A stretch of DNA of 64,000 nucleotides, taken from assembly GCA_002359215.1 (NCBI GenBank), contig DEMN01000006.1:383542-447541 (forward strand), read 5' to 3'. The position numbers and the translations under genes are program-made. Below the pieces are notes generated by a model. It was given only the letters and a program-made list of their open reading frames with translations, had not been told where the DNA came from and searched no databases. The DNA comes from Flavobacteriales bacterium UBA2669 (GTDB taxonomy: Bacteria; Bacteroidota; Bacteroidia; Flavobacteriales_E; Vicingaceae). Positions 8,736-18,591 of the stretch are shown one piece after another. Positions within the stretch are counted from its first letter, which is position 1, and the number at the start of each line of letters is the position of its first letter.

Positions 8736-9707
8736 TTAGTCCATAGATTGAGTTGGAGCATTAGATAGTTCGACCATTTTAGCAAACTCTTCAGGAGATA
8801 AGTCGTTGAAATAAAAACTTACGGGGTTTACCGGGATATCATTTTTTCTAACTTCATAATGACAATGTGGACCAGCAGATAAGCCTGTGTTTCCAACATA
8901 ACCAATAATATCACCTCTATTTACTTTTTCGCCTTCTTTTACTTTTATTTTGCTCATGTGAGCATATAAGGTAACATAGCCATAACCATGACTAATTCTA
9001 ACATGGTTTCCGTAACCACTTGCTTTATTATCTGCTTGAATAACTGTTCCTTTCCCTGTAGCATAAATTGGGGTTCCTACAGGTGCTGTAAAGTCCATTC
9101 CTGCATGAAATTTGGTATATTTTAAAATAGGATGTGTTCTCATACCATAACCACTTGCCATTCTAGTTAAATCTTCGTTATGTACAGGTTGAATTGCTGG
9201 AATAGACTCTAGCATTTTTTCTTTGTTTTTAGCCATTTTAAAAACGTCATCAAAAGATTTTGATTGAATGTATAACTGCTTAGAAAGTTGGTCTATTTTT
9301 TTTGCTGTAGATATAATCAAATCTGCATCCGAAAAATTTTCTAACTCTTCATACCTATTCACCCCACCAATACCAGCTTTTCTAATTTCTGCGGGAATGG
9401 GTTCTGCTTCAAAAATTACACGATAAATATTATCATCTCTTTTCTGAACATCCTCAACAACAACAGCTAGTTTTTCTAATTTTTTGTTCAATAATTCATA
9501 TTGAGCAAGTAACTCTGCATTTCTAATTTTAAGTTTCTTTTCTTTAGGAGAATCAACAAAAGAATAGGTAACAGCATAAATGGCTACACCAAAAACCAAA
9601 CTAGCTCCTAAGAAATATAATGCCCTTGAAACCTTTTGTCTCCAAGTAAGCTTAATTTTATCGTAGCTTAAAGTATGAGGATTATATCTGTATTTTACTT
9701 TTGCCAT
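8736..9707 (-). CDS. M23 family metallopeptidase, membrane-anchored
   Basis: This 323-aa envelope protein probably acts on, or activates hydrolases of, peptidoglycan. It has a basic N-terminus, one transmembrane helix (about residues 30-50), a coiled-coil stretch (about 58-95) and a C-terminal LytM/M23 domain (about 190-300). The zinc-binding elements are all visible: H of KFHAGMDF with its Asp, HGYGYVTLYAHM, and HCHYEVR. It is therefore probably active rather than a degenerate EnvC-like form. A minus-strand TATTTTTG box (9771-9778) lies 64 bp upstream. Confidence 0.92.
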   Translation of the reverse strand: MAKVKYRYNPHTLSYDKIKLTWRQKVSRALYFLGASLVFGVAIYAVTYSFVDSPKEKKLKIRNAELLAQYELLNKKLEKLAVVVEDVQKRDDNIYRVIFEAEPIPAEIRKAGIGGVNRYEELENFSDADLIISTAKKIDQLSKQLYIQSKSFDDVFKMAKNKEKMLESIPAIQPVHNEDLTRMASGYGMRTHPILKYTKFHAGMDFTAPVGTPIYATGKGTVIQADNKASGYGNHVRISHGYGYVTLYAHMSKIKVKEGEKVNRGDIIGYVGNTGLSAGPHCHYEVRKNDIPVNPVSFYFNDLSPEEFAKMVELSNAPTQSMD

Positions 9708-9761
9708 TTATTTTCTTCTTTCAGTTGATTGTTTTAAATATCTTCAACGAAAAAATTTATG

Positions 9762-9778
9762 TAGTTTTGACAAAAATA
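9762..9778. promoter_or_regulatory. Face-to-face -7 boxes between M23 gene and alaS
   Basis: TAGTTTTG on plus (9762-9769) and TATTTTTG on minus (9771-9778) lie one base apart. Both match TAnnTTTG, and each points toward its gene. No well-spaced -33 TTG is seen for either, so this is tentative. Confidence 0.35.
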
Positions 9779-9895
9779 ACAAAAATGCCTTTACATGGTT
9801 TAAAATCGCTGCTTTTAGTAGTTTTTTAACATTTTTTAAAAGCATTAAAAAGACTAAAAATAATCATTATCAATTAATTATATAATTCTATATTT

Positions 9896-12685
9896 ATGAA
9901 GTCTCAAGAAATTCGTGAAACTTTTTTAACGTTTTTCAAACAAAAAAACCACAAAATTGTAGCTTCTGCTCCAATGGTTATTAAAAATGATCCTACGTTA
10001 ATGTTTACCAATGCGGGAATGAATCAGTTTAAAGATTTATTCTTAGGCAATTCTCCTATTATGGACAAAAGAATTGCTGATACCCAAAAATGTTTACGTG
10101 TATCGGGTAAGCACAACGATTTAGAGGAAGTGGGTGTTGATACATATCATCATACCATGTTTGAGATGTTAGGAAACTGGAGTTTTGGAGATTATTTTAA
10201 AAAAGAAGCGATAGAGTGGGCTTGGGAATTATTGGTAGAAGTATATAAAATTGATAAAAACAGGTTGTATTTTACCGTTTTTGAAGGCGATGTAGAAGAT
10301 GGAACTCCTGAAGATAAGGAGGCTTTTGAGCTTTGGAAAGATCTTTTGGAAAAAAACGGATTGACAACGGATAAAATTTTAAAAGCCAATAAAAAAGATA
10401 ACTTTTGGGAAATGGGCGATACAGGTCCTTGTGGTCCTTGTTCTGAAATTCATGTGGACATTAGAAGTGATGAAGAAATTGCTAAAATTCCAGGGAAAGA
10501 GTTGGTAAATAATGACCATCCGCAAGTTATTGAAATTTGGAATTTAGTATTTATGGAATTTAACCGTATGGCTGATGGGAAATTAAAAGCACTTCCTGCA
10601 AAACATGTGGATACAGGAATGGGGTTTGAACGTTTGGCAATGGTATTGCAAGGAAAAAAATCGAACTATGATACTGATGTTTTTTCTCCATTAACCGACA
10701 AAATAGCTCAGATTTCGGACATACCTTATAAAAACTCATTAGATACGCAGTATAAAACAGATGTAGCTATTCGTGTTATTGCCGACCATGTGAGAGCAGT
10801 TGCTTTTTCTATTGCAGACGGACAATTACCTTCTAACAACGGAGCCGGATACGTTATTCGTAGAATTTTAAGAAGAGCTATCAGGTATGGTTATAGTTTC
10901 CTAAACCTTAAAGAGGCTTTTATTTATGAGTTGGTAGAAATTTTAGCTCAACAAATGGGCGCATTCTTTCCCGAATTGGTTAATCAACAAGAAATTATTA
11001 CCAAAGTAATTAAAGAAGAAGAAGATAGCTTTTTGCGTACGCTTGACAAAGGCATTTCTCGATTTGAGAATTATATAGCAACAGCATCATCAAAAAACAT
11101 TGATGGTAGGTTCGCATTTGAATTATATGATACATTTGGTTTTCCTATAGATTTAACTCAACTGATGTCAACTGAGAATGGTTTTAAAGTCGATATGGCT
11201 GCTTTTAACCATGAGTTAGAAGAACAAAAAAATCGTTCTAGAGCTGCTACTAAAATTGAAACCGGAGATTGGATTACTGTTCAAAATGCTTTGGGCACGG
11301 AATTTATTGGTTACGATAATTTAGAAAGTGAAACAAAAATTGTAAGTTATAGAAAAATTAAAGCCAAGGATAAAGAACAATATCAAATTGTTTTAAAAAA
11401 AACACCATTTTATCCGGAAGGTGGAGGTCAAGTAGGTGATAAAGGTTATTTAGAAGTAAACGGTAAGAAAATAGCTGTTTTAGATACTAAAAGAGAGAAC
11501 AATTTAATTGTTCATTTTACCAAAGAATTGCCTGAAGATCTTACTGCATCGGTTAAAGCTGTTGTTAGTAACGATAGAAAACTAACCGCTGCTAATCACT
11601 CAGCAACACACTTATTACACCAAGCACTTAGAACAATTTTAGGTACGCATGTAGAACAAAAAGGTTCATTGGTAAATGCCGACTATTTACGTTTCGATTT
11701 TTCTCATTTCCAAAAAGTAAGTGAAGAAGAATTACAACAAATAGAAGACTTTGTGAATGAAAAAATTCAAGCGGCTATCAATTTAGACGAACACAGAGAA
11801 ATTCCTATTGAAGAAGCTGAAAAACAAGGAGCCATGATGTTATTTGGCGAAAAATATGGAGACAAGGTTCGTATGATTCAGTTTGGAGATTCTAAAGAAT
11901 TATGTGGAGGAATTCATGTAAACAATACTAAAGCTATTGAGTTGTTTAAAATTACTTCTGAAGGCTCTGTTGCAGCAGGAATCAGAAGAATTGAAGCGGT
12001 TACATCAAAAGGTGCAGCGAACTATCTAAAAGAAAAAATAGATACCATTACCAAACATCCATTATCAGGATTGGTGACTGATGAAGTTATTAGTAAAATA
12101 AATATTGCTCAACATAATTTATTACAACAGTACGCTAAAGTGAGTGATATGTCTACTTTAAATATAATTTCTCCTTCAAATGGTTCTCTACAAATAGAAG
12201 TATTGAGCAATGCTATTGCAGATTTTACAAAAATTAAGTTGGATGCGGTTATTATTGATGAATTGAATAACATCAAAAAAGCGATGCTTAAAGAAGAAGA
12301 GCAGAAAGGTAAAGAACAAGCAAAAGCCATTAAAGAGGAATTATTAAACGAAGTAAAAAATATTAATGGCGTTAATGTTATCACCAAAAAACTAACTGCT
12401 GTTGATGCAGCAACCATTAAAGATTTGGCTTTTCAGTTAAAAGTCCAGATAGATAACTTGTATTTGGTCTTGGGTGCAGAAATTAATGGAAAACCTAATT
12501 TAACCATTGCCATTTCTGATAATTTAGCTACCGAAAGAAAATTACATGCAGGTAATATTATTAGAGAAGCGGCTAAAGAAATGCAAGGTGGAGGTGGTGG
12601 TCAGCCATTTTTTGCAACAGCAGGTGGTGCTAACCTAAACGGTTTAGATGCAGCTATGGAAAAAGCATTAGCAGTTTTAAATTAA
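9896..12685 (+). CDS. alaS: Alanyl-tRNA synthetase
   Basis: AlaRS charges tRNA-Ala and edits mischarged Ser/Gly. The 929-aa protein shows the class II catalytic core at the N-terminus (LMFTNAGMNQFKD, FEMLGNWSFGDYFKKEAIEWAW). The editing domain has zinc ligands HSATHLLHQALR and CGGIHV (about residues 565-700). The oligomerisation/C-Ala region ends in the usual GGGGGQPFFATAGG. The start ATG at 9896 gives the normal N-terminus. The stop overlaps by one base the first possible ATG of the next gene. Confidence 0.98.
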   Translation: MKSQEIRETFLTFFKQKNHKIVASAPMVIKNDPTLMFTNAGMNQFKDLFLGNSPIMDKRIADTQKCLRVSGKHNDLEEVGVDTYHHTMFEMLGNWSFGDYFKKEAIEWAWELLVEVYKIDKNRLYFTVFEGDVEDGTPEDKEAFELWKDLLEKNGLTTDKILKANKKDNFWEMGDTGPCGPCSEIHVDIRSDEEIAKIPGKELVNNDHPQVIEIWNLVFMEFNRMADGKLKALPAKHVDTGMGFERLAMVLQGKKSNYDTDVFSPLTDKIAQISDIPYKNSLDTQYKTDVAIRVIADHVRAVAFSIADGQLPSNNGAGYVIRRILRRAIRYGYSFLNLKEAFIYELVEILAQQMGAFFPELVNQQEIITKVIKEEEDSFLRTLDKGISRFENYIATASSKNIDGRFAFELYDTFGFPIDLTQLMSTENGFKVDMAAFNHELEEQKNRSRAATKIETGDWITVQNALGTEFIGYDNLESETKIVSYRKIKAKDKEQYQIVLKKTPFYPEGGGQVGDKGYLEVNGKKIAVLDTKRENNLIVHFTKELPEDLTASVKAVVSNDRKLTAANHSATHLLHQALRTILGTHVEQKGSLVNADYLRFDFSHFQKVSEEELQQIEDFVNEKIQAAINLDEHREIPIEEAEKQGAMMLFGEKYGDKVRMIQFGDSKELCGGIHVNNTKAIELFKITSEGSVAAGIRRIEAVTSKGAANYLKEKIDTITKHPLSGLVTDEVISKINIAQHNLLQQYAKVSDMSTLNIISPSNGSLQIEVLSNAIADFTKIKLDAVIIDELNNIKKAMLKEEEQKGKEQAKAIKEELLNEVKNINGVNVITKKLTAVDAATIKDLAFQLKVQIDNLYLVLGAEINGKPNLTIAISDNLATERKLHAGNIIREAAKEMQGGGGGQPFFATAGGANLNGLDAAMEKALAVLN

Positions 12686-12711
12686 TGCTTAATTTAGCAC
12701 TTCATTTTTTC

Positions 12712-13215
12712 ATGAGGAATTTCATTTATATAGCACTAGTAGTACTTTTGGTCAGCTTTGTACCGCATAAGTATTATGTGTCTATTACAGAAATTAACTT
12801 CAACGAAAAAGAACAATTGTTTGAAGTTTCTATTAAATTTATTGGTCATGATTTAGAATATGCCCTTGAAAAAGAAGGTCATCCAGAATTACATCTTGGC
12901 ACAGAAAAAGAACATGAAAAAGCCAACGAAATCATTTTCAATTTCATCAAAAAACATGTTGAGATTATTGTAAATGAAAAAACTGTTGACATTCACTTTT
13001 TCGGAAAAGAAGTGAGAGCAGATGATGATATGTTGGTTTACTTTACTTCATCACCAATAGATTCAATAAGTTCTGTGGAAGTAAAATCTACCATCTTAAA
13101 TAATTATTTTGAAGAACATGTAAACATCATCTACCTTACAGTGGGTGAACAGCGTTTTAATTTTAGATTAAACGACTATAAAAAATCAGAAAAACATCAA
13201 ATAAAACAGGAATGA
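12712..13215 (+). CDS. DUF6702-like secreted or membrane-anchored protein
   Basis: This 167-aa protein begins MRNFIYIALVVLLVSFVPHK, a signal peptide or membrane anchor, followed by a beta-rich domain opening KYYVSITEINFN. This pattern resembles the DUF6702 family that precedes M1 metallopeptidase genes in Bacteroidota. An alternative ATG at 12685 (overlapping the alaS stop as TAATG) would add nine hydrophobic residues; I prefer 12712 because of the Arg-then-hydrophobic signal start. It overlaps the peptidase gene by ATGA, so the two are translationally coupled. Function unknown. Confidence 0.72.
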   Translation: MRNFIYIALVVLLVSFVPHKYYVSITEINFNEKEQLFEVSIKFIGHDLEYALEKEGHPELHLGTEKEHEKANEIIFNFIKKHVEIIVNEKTVDIHFFGKEVRADDDMLVYFTSSPIDSISSVEVKSTILNNYFEEHVNIIYLTVGEQRFNFRLNDYKKSEKHQIKQE

Positions 13216-15545
13216 AACGAATTACTATAGCCTTACTATTAGTAAGTACATTTGGCATTATTAACGCACAAGAAAACACCAATAAAAACAAATTCAGACA
13301 GTTAAAAGAAGAATTTGCTACTCCTAACATTTACAGAACAGCTTCTGGCGCTCCGGGTCACGGATATTATCAGCAAAAAGCAGATTATATTATTGATATT
13401 ACTTTAGATGATAAAGCACAAAAAATTTACGGTAAAGAAACGGTAACCTATAAAAATAACTCTCCTGATAAATTAGAATACCTTTGGGTTCAGCTTGATC
13501 AGAATATGAGAGCTCAAGATTCTGATACTAAATTAATTGAAACAGGAAGCATTAATGAAAAGATGTCTTTTAAGGAAATTGCTGATTTGCACAACAATTT
13601 TGATGGTGGTTTTAAATTAGATTATGTTAAAGATGTATCAGGAAAAGACTTGCCTGTAACCATTAACAAAACCATGATGAGAATAGATATGCCCAAACCA
13701 TTAATGCCTGGAGCAAGCTATACATTCAAAATAAAATGGTGGTATAACATTAATGATAGAGACGAAATTGGTGGTCGTTCTGGGTATGAATATTTTGAAG
13801 AAGACAGCAATTACTTATATACTATTGCTCAGTTTTATCCTAGAATGGCTGTTTATAACGAAGTAGAAGGCTGGCAACACAAACAATTTTTAGGAAGAGG
13901 AGAGTTTACCTTACCTTTTGGAGATTTTAAAGTAAACATTACAGCTCCTGCCGACCATGTTATTGCTTCAACAGGAACATTAACCAATGCAAATAATGTA
14001 CTTACTTCGGAACAAAGAAAGAGATTTGCAGCGGCTCAAAATGAATACAAGCAACCAATAATTATTATTACTCAAGAAGAAGCTGAAAAGAATGAAAAAT
14101 CTAGATCTAATGATACTAAAACATGGAGTTTTATTGCTACTAATGTTAGAGATTTTGCTTTTGCTTCATCAAGAAAATTTATTTGGGATGCGATGGCCGT
14201 TGATTTAGGAGATAAAAAAAGTTTGGCAATGAGCTATTATCCTAAAGAAGGAAATCCGCTTTGGGAGCAATATAGTACTAAAGTGGTTGCACATACATTG
14301 AAAAGCTATTCAAATCATACCATTACTTACCCTTATCCAGTAGCTATTTCTGTTCACTCTAAAAGAATTGGAATGGAATACCCAATGATTTGTTTTAATG
14401 GAGGAAGACCAGAGCCAGATGGAACATATTCTGAAAGAACAAAATATGCTATGATTGGTGTAATTATTCATGAAGTGGGACATAATTTTTTCCCTATGAT
14501 TATTAACTCTGATGAAAGACAATGGACTTGGATGGATGAAGGATTGAACACTTTTACACAATATCTATGTGAGCAAGAGTGGGAAAGAGATTATCCTTCT
14601 CGTAGAGGCCCTGCTCACAAAATTGTCGATTACATGAAAGGAGATAAAGAATACATTTCTCCTATTATGACTAATTCTGAATCGATACATCAATTTGGTA
14701 ATAATGCTTACGGTAAACCGGCTACAGCTCTTAATATTTTAAGAGAAACTGTAATGGGAAGAGAATTATTTGATTTTGCTTTTAAAACCTATGCCGAAAG
14801 ATGGAAATTTAAACATCCAACACCTGAAGATTTTTTCAGAACAATGGAAGATGCTTCTGCAGTTGATTTAGATTGGTTTTGGAGAGGTTGGTTTTATACT
14901 ACCGACCATGTAGATATTGCTATAAAAAATGTAGAATGGTTTAAAATAGATTCTAAAAATCCGGAAGTAGAAAAAGCCATTCAGAAAGAAATGAAAGCTA
15001 ATGAACAGAAAGGAATTGGTGAAATAAGAAACCCTAAAGAGGTAAAAGAAACGTATGAAGAAAAGGATCCTTCTATAATGGATTTTTATGATAAATATGA
15101 TCCCTTTGAAGTGAATTTAATAGATAAAGTAGAGTATCAAAAATACTTATCTAATCTTAATGAAAAAGACATTGCTATTTTAAATTCGAAATACAATTAT
15201 TATACGGTAAGTTTTGAAAGTATTGGAGGTTTAGTAATGCCCCTTATTCTTCAGTTTACTTTTACCGATGGATCTAAAGAAGTGATTAAAATTCCTGCAG
15301 AAATATGGAAAATAAATCACAAAAATGTTTCTAAAGTATTTTTCTTTGAAAAAGAATTAGCAGGAATAGAACTAGATCCATTTTTAGAGACGGCAGATGT
15401 TGATTTAAGCAATAATAACTGGCCTCCGAAAATGCAACCTAGCAAGTTTGAACTTTACGAAAGAAAAGCTTATAATTGGGGAGGATATGGTGAAAATCCG
15501 ATGCAAAGAGCTAAAAAGAATGAAGAGCTGAAAAACAAGCAATAA
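13212..15545 (+). CDS. Secreted M1 family metallopeptidase
   Basis: This 777-aa secreted zinc aminopeptidase-like protein has a clear signal peptide (MKRITIALLLVSTFGIINAQ). An N-terminal beta domain leads to a thermolysin-like catalytic domain with HEVGHN (about residue 421) and the third zinc ligand in WTWMDEGLNTF (HExxH-x18-E). Upstream, MEYPM replaces the usual GAMEN exopeptidase loop, so substrate use may differ from classic aminopeptidase N. The gene overlaps the preceding DUF6702-like gene by 4 bp and ends just before a hairpin terminator. Likely periplasmic or surface peptide breakdown. Confidence 0.93.
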   Translation: MKRITIALLLVSTFGIINAQENTNKNKFRQLKEEFATPNIYRTASGAPGHGYYQQKADYIIDITLDDKAQKIYGKETVTYKNNSPDKLEYLWVQLDQNMRAQDSDTKLIETGSINEKMSFKEIADLHNNFDGGFKLDYVKDVSGKDLPVTINKTMMRIDMPKPLMPGASYTFKIKWWYNINDRDEIGGRSGYEYFEEDSNYLYTIAQFYPRMAVYNEVEGWQHKQFLGRGEFTLPFGDFKVNITAPADHVIASTGTLTNANNVLTSEQRKRFAAAQNEYKQPIIIITQEEAEKNEKSRSNDTKTWSFIATNVRDFAFASSRKFIWDAMAVDLGDKKSLAMSYYPKEGNPLWEQYSTKVVAHTLKSYSNHTITYPYPVAISVHSKRIGMEYPMICFNGGRPEPDGTYSERTKYAMIGVIIHEVGHNFFPMIINSDERQWTWMDEGLNTFTQYLCEQEWERDYPSRRGPAHKIVDYMKGDKEYISPIMTNSESIHQFGNNAYGKPATALNILRETVMGRELFDFAFKTYAERWKFKHPTPEDFFRTMEDASAVDLDWFWRGWFYTTDHVDIAIKNVEWFKIDSKNPEVEKAIQKEMKANEQKGIGEIRNPKEVKETYEEKDPSIMDFYDKYDPFEVNLIDKVEYQKYLSNLNEKDIAILNSKYNYYTVSFESIGGLVMPLILQFTFTDGSKEVIKIPAEIWKINHKNVSKVFFFEKELAGIELDPFLETADVDLSNNNWPPKMQPSKFELYERKAYNWGGYGENPMQRAKKNEELKNKQ

Positions 15546-15557
15546 GAAAACAATCAC

Positions 15558-15589
15558 AAAAAAGCACCTAATAATTAGGTGCTTTTTTT
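15558..15589. terminator. Terminator shared by M1 peptidase and yigZ-like gene
   Basis: The inverted repeat AAAGCACCTAAT / ATTAGGTGCTTT is followed by a T-run on plus. The last codons and TAG stop of the convergent YigZ-family gene lie inside the stem, so one sequence ends a protein on one strand and a transcript on the other. Confidence 0.85.
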
Positions 15590-16182
15590 ATGTTGATATC
15601 TTGTATTTCACTTAATCGTTCGATAATGTCTGCAGCATTAGCTTTTTCTAGTTCAATTTCAACAAAACAAGTTAGTTCGAAATGTTGTTTGGTAACCGTT
15701 AATTGATGCTGATTGATAAAAGCCATTATTGACGACATCTTATCATAATTAAATTCAATTTTATATGTTTCAGTAAGTTTTTTAGTGATGATTTCACCAT
15801 TTTCTAATGCTTCTTTTGCAGCAGTTTTATAGGCATTCACCAATCCACTAACACCTAATTTTGTACCACCAAAATAACGAACTACTACAATAGCAATATT
15901 GGTTAATTCTTTAGATAGTAATTGACCGTAAATGGGTGAGCCTGCAGAGTTTTTAGGCTCTCCATCATCATTATACCTGTATTGTTCGCCATTAATTCCA
16001 AAGCGAAATGCATAGCAAAAATGTCGCCCATTAGGATGTTCAGTTTTAATAATAGATAATTGTTCTTTAAAGGAATTTTCGGAAAGAACTGGAAAAGCAT
16101 ACGCTAAAAACTTACTGCCTTTTTCCTTATACTCCCCTGTAGAAGAGTTATTTAGCGTCAAATAACTTTCTTTATTTCCCAA
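15568..16182 (-). CDS. YigZ/IMPACT (UPF0029) family protein
   Basis: This 204-aa cytoplasmic protein has the conserved core KGSKFLAYAFPV, GEPKNSAGSPI and VVVRYFGGTKLGVSGLVNAY, followed by a C-terminal ferredoxin-fold (DUF1949-like) domain. This is the IMPACT/YigZ family, proposed to act in translation control; the bacterial role is not settled. Its final ten or so codons are part of the terminator stem of the facing M1 gene. Confidence 0.93.
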   Translation of the reverse strand: MGNKESYLTLNNSSTGEYKEKGSKFLAYAFPVLSENSFKEQLSIIKTEHPNGRHFCYAFRFGINGEQYRYNDDGEPKNSAGSPIYGQLLSKELTNIAIVVVRYFGGTKLGVSGLVNAYKTAAKEALENGEIITKKLTETYKIEFNYDKMSSIMAFINQHQLTVTKQHFELTCFVEIELEKANAADIIERLSEIQDINIKKAPNY

Positions 16183-16275
16183 CTTTAAGCAGATTTATAC
16201 ATCTACAAAGATGGCAATAGAAATTATTATTACAAATTTTATTTGTGATAATTTTTAGATATGTAATAAATAAAT

Positions 16276-16446
16276 TTAGGCTTTCACTTTCTGTTTATTT
16301 CTCAATGCTCTCATTTTTCTTAAAGCTTCTAAATGTTCTCTTCTTTTTTTTTTTGGTTTGTAGTTTTTACTCATGATGTAAAGTACTCCAAAAATAGCTC
16401 CAAGGAACAATGCAGTAACTAGGAACAAGATTAAATTTGAGTCCAT
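16276..16446 (-). CDS. Small single-pass membrane protein, 56 aa
   Basis: An open frame starting at ATG 16446 encodes 56 aa. An N-terminal helix (LILFLVTALFLGAIFGVLYI) is followed by a very basic tail with KKKRREH and repeated Lys/Arg, ending at TAA 16276. The helix-plus-basic-tail layout and the ordered frame through an 11-A tract support a real gene. I do not recognise the family. It sits alone between the divergent yigZ-like and meaB genes. The A11 tract could be a slippage site. Confidence 0.65.
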   Translation of the reverse strand: MDSNLILFLVTALFLGAIFGVLYIMSKNYKPKKKRREHLEALRKMRALRNKQKVKA

Positions 16447-16603
16447 AACTTTTGGTTTTAAGTGAAGCGATAGGTAGTCAATTCAACATTAAAACACAGA
16501 CTTTAGATAAATGAAATAAAAATTTCGACCAATACTTAAATCTGTACTATGAAACATATAACGTAAGTTTTTTTAAATTGTTACTTTTATGCTTTATTAT
16601 TTT

Positions 16604-17623
16604 ATGAAACGACAGATAAACATCAATAAATTAAATAAAAAAAAGCTACTTTCTGTAGATGAATATGTTAGTGCAATAGCTAAAGGAGATAGAAATGCAT
16701 TGAGTAAAGCGATTACACTTGTTGAAAGTAACAATAAATCGCACCAAGTTATTGCTGAACAAATTATTGAAAAATGTTTGCCTTTATCAGGAAAATCATT
16801 TAGAATAGGAATTACAGGAGTGCCAGGCGTTGGAAAAAGTACTTTTATAGAAGCGTTGGGAATGTTTTTAATACAGCAGCAACATAAAAAAGTAGCTGTT
16901 TTAGCCATAGACCCAAGCAGCAATAAAAGTAGCGGAAGTATTTTAGGCGATAAAACCAGAATGAATGAACTCTCTGCTCAGGAAAATGCTTTTATCAGAC
17001 CTTCCCCTTCTTCAGGTACATTGGGAGGTGTAGCCAGAGCTACAAGAGAAAGTATTATTTTATGTGAAGCTGCCGGTTACGAAATTATATTGGTAGAAAC
17101 CGTTGGTGTTGGTCAGTCGGAAACAGAAGTGAAATTAATGGTAGATTTCTTCTTATTGTTAATGTTAGCTGGTGCAGGAGATGAATTGCAAGGCATAAAA
17201 AGGGGCATTATGGAAATGGCTGATGCACTTGTTATTAATAAAGCAGAAGGAGATAATGTAGATAAAGCTAAAACTGCCAAAAGAGCTTACCAGAATGCCT
17301 TACATTTATTTCCGCCCAATAAAAATGCGTGGACACCAAAGGTTGAAACTTGCTCTGCTCTTGAAAATACCAACATTAAAGAAGTATGGAAAATAATGGA
17401 AGATTTTCAGCATTTGGTAGTGAGCAACGGTTATTTCGATACGCAACGAAAAGAACAAGTAAAACATTGGTTGCAAAGTGAAATTAATCAGGCATTAATA
17501 GCTATGTTTAATGACAATACAGCCATACAGGATAAACTAAAGGTTCTGGAAAAAGAAGTGTTGAACAACACTAAATCTCCTTTTGCAGCAGCTAGTGAGT
17601 TGATTGGGTTGTTGAAAGAGTAA
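16604..17623 (+). CDS. meaB: Methylmalonyl-CoA mutase-associated GTPase MeaB (ArgK family)
   Basis: MeaB is a G3E-family GTPase chaperone that protects adenosylcobalamin-dependent methylmalonyl-CoA mutase and gates its cofactor loading. The 339-aa protein shows the P-loop GVPGVGKSTF, LAIDPSSNKSSGSILGDKTRM, SGTLGGVARATRE, the switch ETVGVGQSE and the base-recognition NKAEGDN. I start at ATG 16604 (MKRQININ) rather than 16589, because the added MLYYF is not family-like; either is possible. The mutase genes are not in this window. The older name ArgK is a misnomer. Confidence 0.94.
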   Translation: MKRQININKLNKKKLLSVDEYVSAIAKGDRNALSKAITLVESNNKSHQVIAEQIIEKCLPLSGKSFRIGITGVPGVGKSTFIEALGMFLIQQQHKKVAVLAIDPSSNKSSGSILGDKTRMNELSAQENAFIRPSPSSGTLGGVARATRESIILCEAAGYEIILVETVGVGQSETEVKLMVDFFLLLMLAGAGDELQGIKRGIMEMADALVINKAEGDNVDKAKTAKRAYQNALHLFPPNKNAWTPKVETCSALENTNIKEVWKIMEDFQHLVVSNGYFDTQRKEQVKHWLQSEINQALIAMFNDNTAIQDKLKVLEKEVLNNTKSPFAAASELIGLLKE

Positions 17624-17670
17624 ACATAAGACTACATAGACACATAGCTATTTACATTTGATAAAGTATA

Positions 17671-18591
17671 ATGATTTCTACTTTTACTCATAAAATAAAA
17701 AATCCTACGACAACATTCTGGATATTAATTGGTTGGTCTGTATTTGGTTTTTTTACTAATCTTGATTATACAGAACAGTGGGGTTGCTCAATTGTTGATG
17801 AGTCGATTTTTTCCGAATTAAATATTTTTTATTCAGGATTATCATTATTACTCTTATTAGTCGGTTTTTTAATTCCATTTCGTCAAATTCGATATATCAT
17901 TTTAATAGGAGAGTTAATTTTTTGGGTATATAAACTCATGATTATTAAAGGAGGATATTCAGTAGGTTTTGGAGGAGTTCCTTCTTTAAGCGTTTTGATA
18001 TTTGACATTATTGCACTTACCTTACGTTTGCTTCTAATCAAGCAAATATTTGCTTTTAAGTTTAACTCTTTCTATTTATTAATTCCTGCATTTATAATTA
18101 TTTCTGTAAAAATTAATTTTTTTCCAACTCAACAGAATATTATTGAGGAATTTGAAGATTATCCTAAAGAAATAGAAAAAATGAAAAATAAACTTACTGG
18201 AACATGGACAGGAATAAGTAGGTCTGAAATTACAATAGTAGATACTGTTAAATATCAAAGTTTATTTAACTACGAAGAAGATAAAAAAGTAGAACAGTTT
18301 GATACTATAACAATATCTATTGATAGTAACATGCTACAAATTGAAGGAATTGAAAAATTTAATAATGAGAGTTACCTTATTCAATTTATGACAATATCAG
18401 ATTTGAACCTATGGAATGTACTACCAGATAGCCTTGATGGAGATTTAGATTTAATGAAGGGATTAGGGACTGATTTAAAAGTAAATGCAGGAATTCAAAA
18501 TGCAGGTCTCCAAATATATAAACTAACTAAAGATACCATAATTTGTAGTTTAGATTATAAGTATGAAATAACTTTACTAAGAAAGAATTAA
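17671..18591 (+). CDS. Membrane protein with extracytoplasmic C-terminal domain, unknown function
   Basis: This 306-aa protein has about four hydrophobic helices between residues 18 and 155. A soluble C-terminal domain follows, starting KNKLTGTWTGISRSE; a GTWTG strand of this kind is typical of lipocalin-like small barrels. A TACATTTG -7 box (17653-17660) lies 10 bp before the ATG, but no properly spaced -33 TTG is visible. I do not recognise the family. The run between meaB and the M28 peptidase gives no functional hint. Confidence 0.6.
   Translation: MISTFTHKIKNPTTTFWILIGWSVFGFFTNLDYTEQWGCSIVDESIFSELNIFYSGLSLLLLLVGFLIPFRQIRYIILIGELIFWVYKLMIIKGGYSVGFGGVPSLSVLIFDIIALTLRLLLIKQIFAFKFNSFYLLIPAFIIISVKINFFPTQQNIIEEFEDYPKEIEKMKNKLTGTWTGISRSEITIVDTVKYQSLFNYEEDKKVEQFDTITISIDSNMLQIEGIEKFNNESYLIQFMTISDLNLWNVLPDSLDGDLDLMKGLGTDLKVNAGIQNAGLQIYKLTKDTIICSLDYKYEITLLRKN

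Noticed and set aside
15903..16100. 65-codon ORF inside the yigZ-like gene
   Set aside because: It is an out-of-frame shadow on the same strand as a well-conserved gene.
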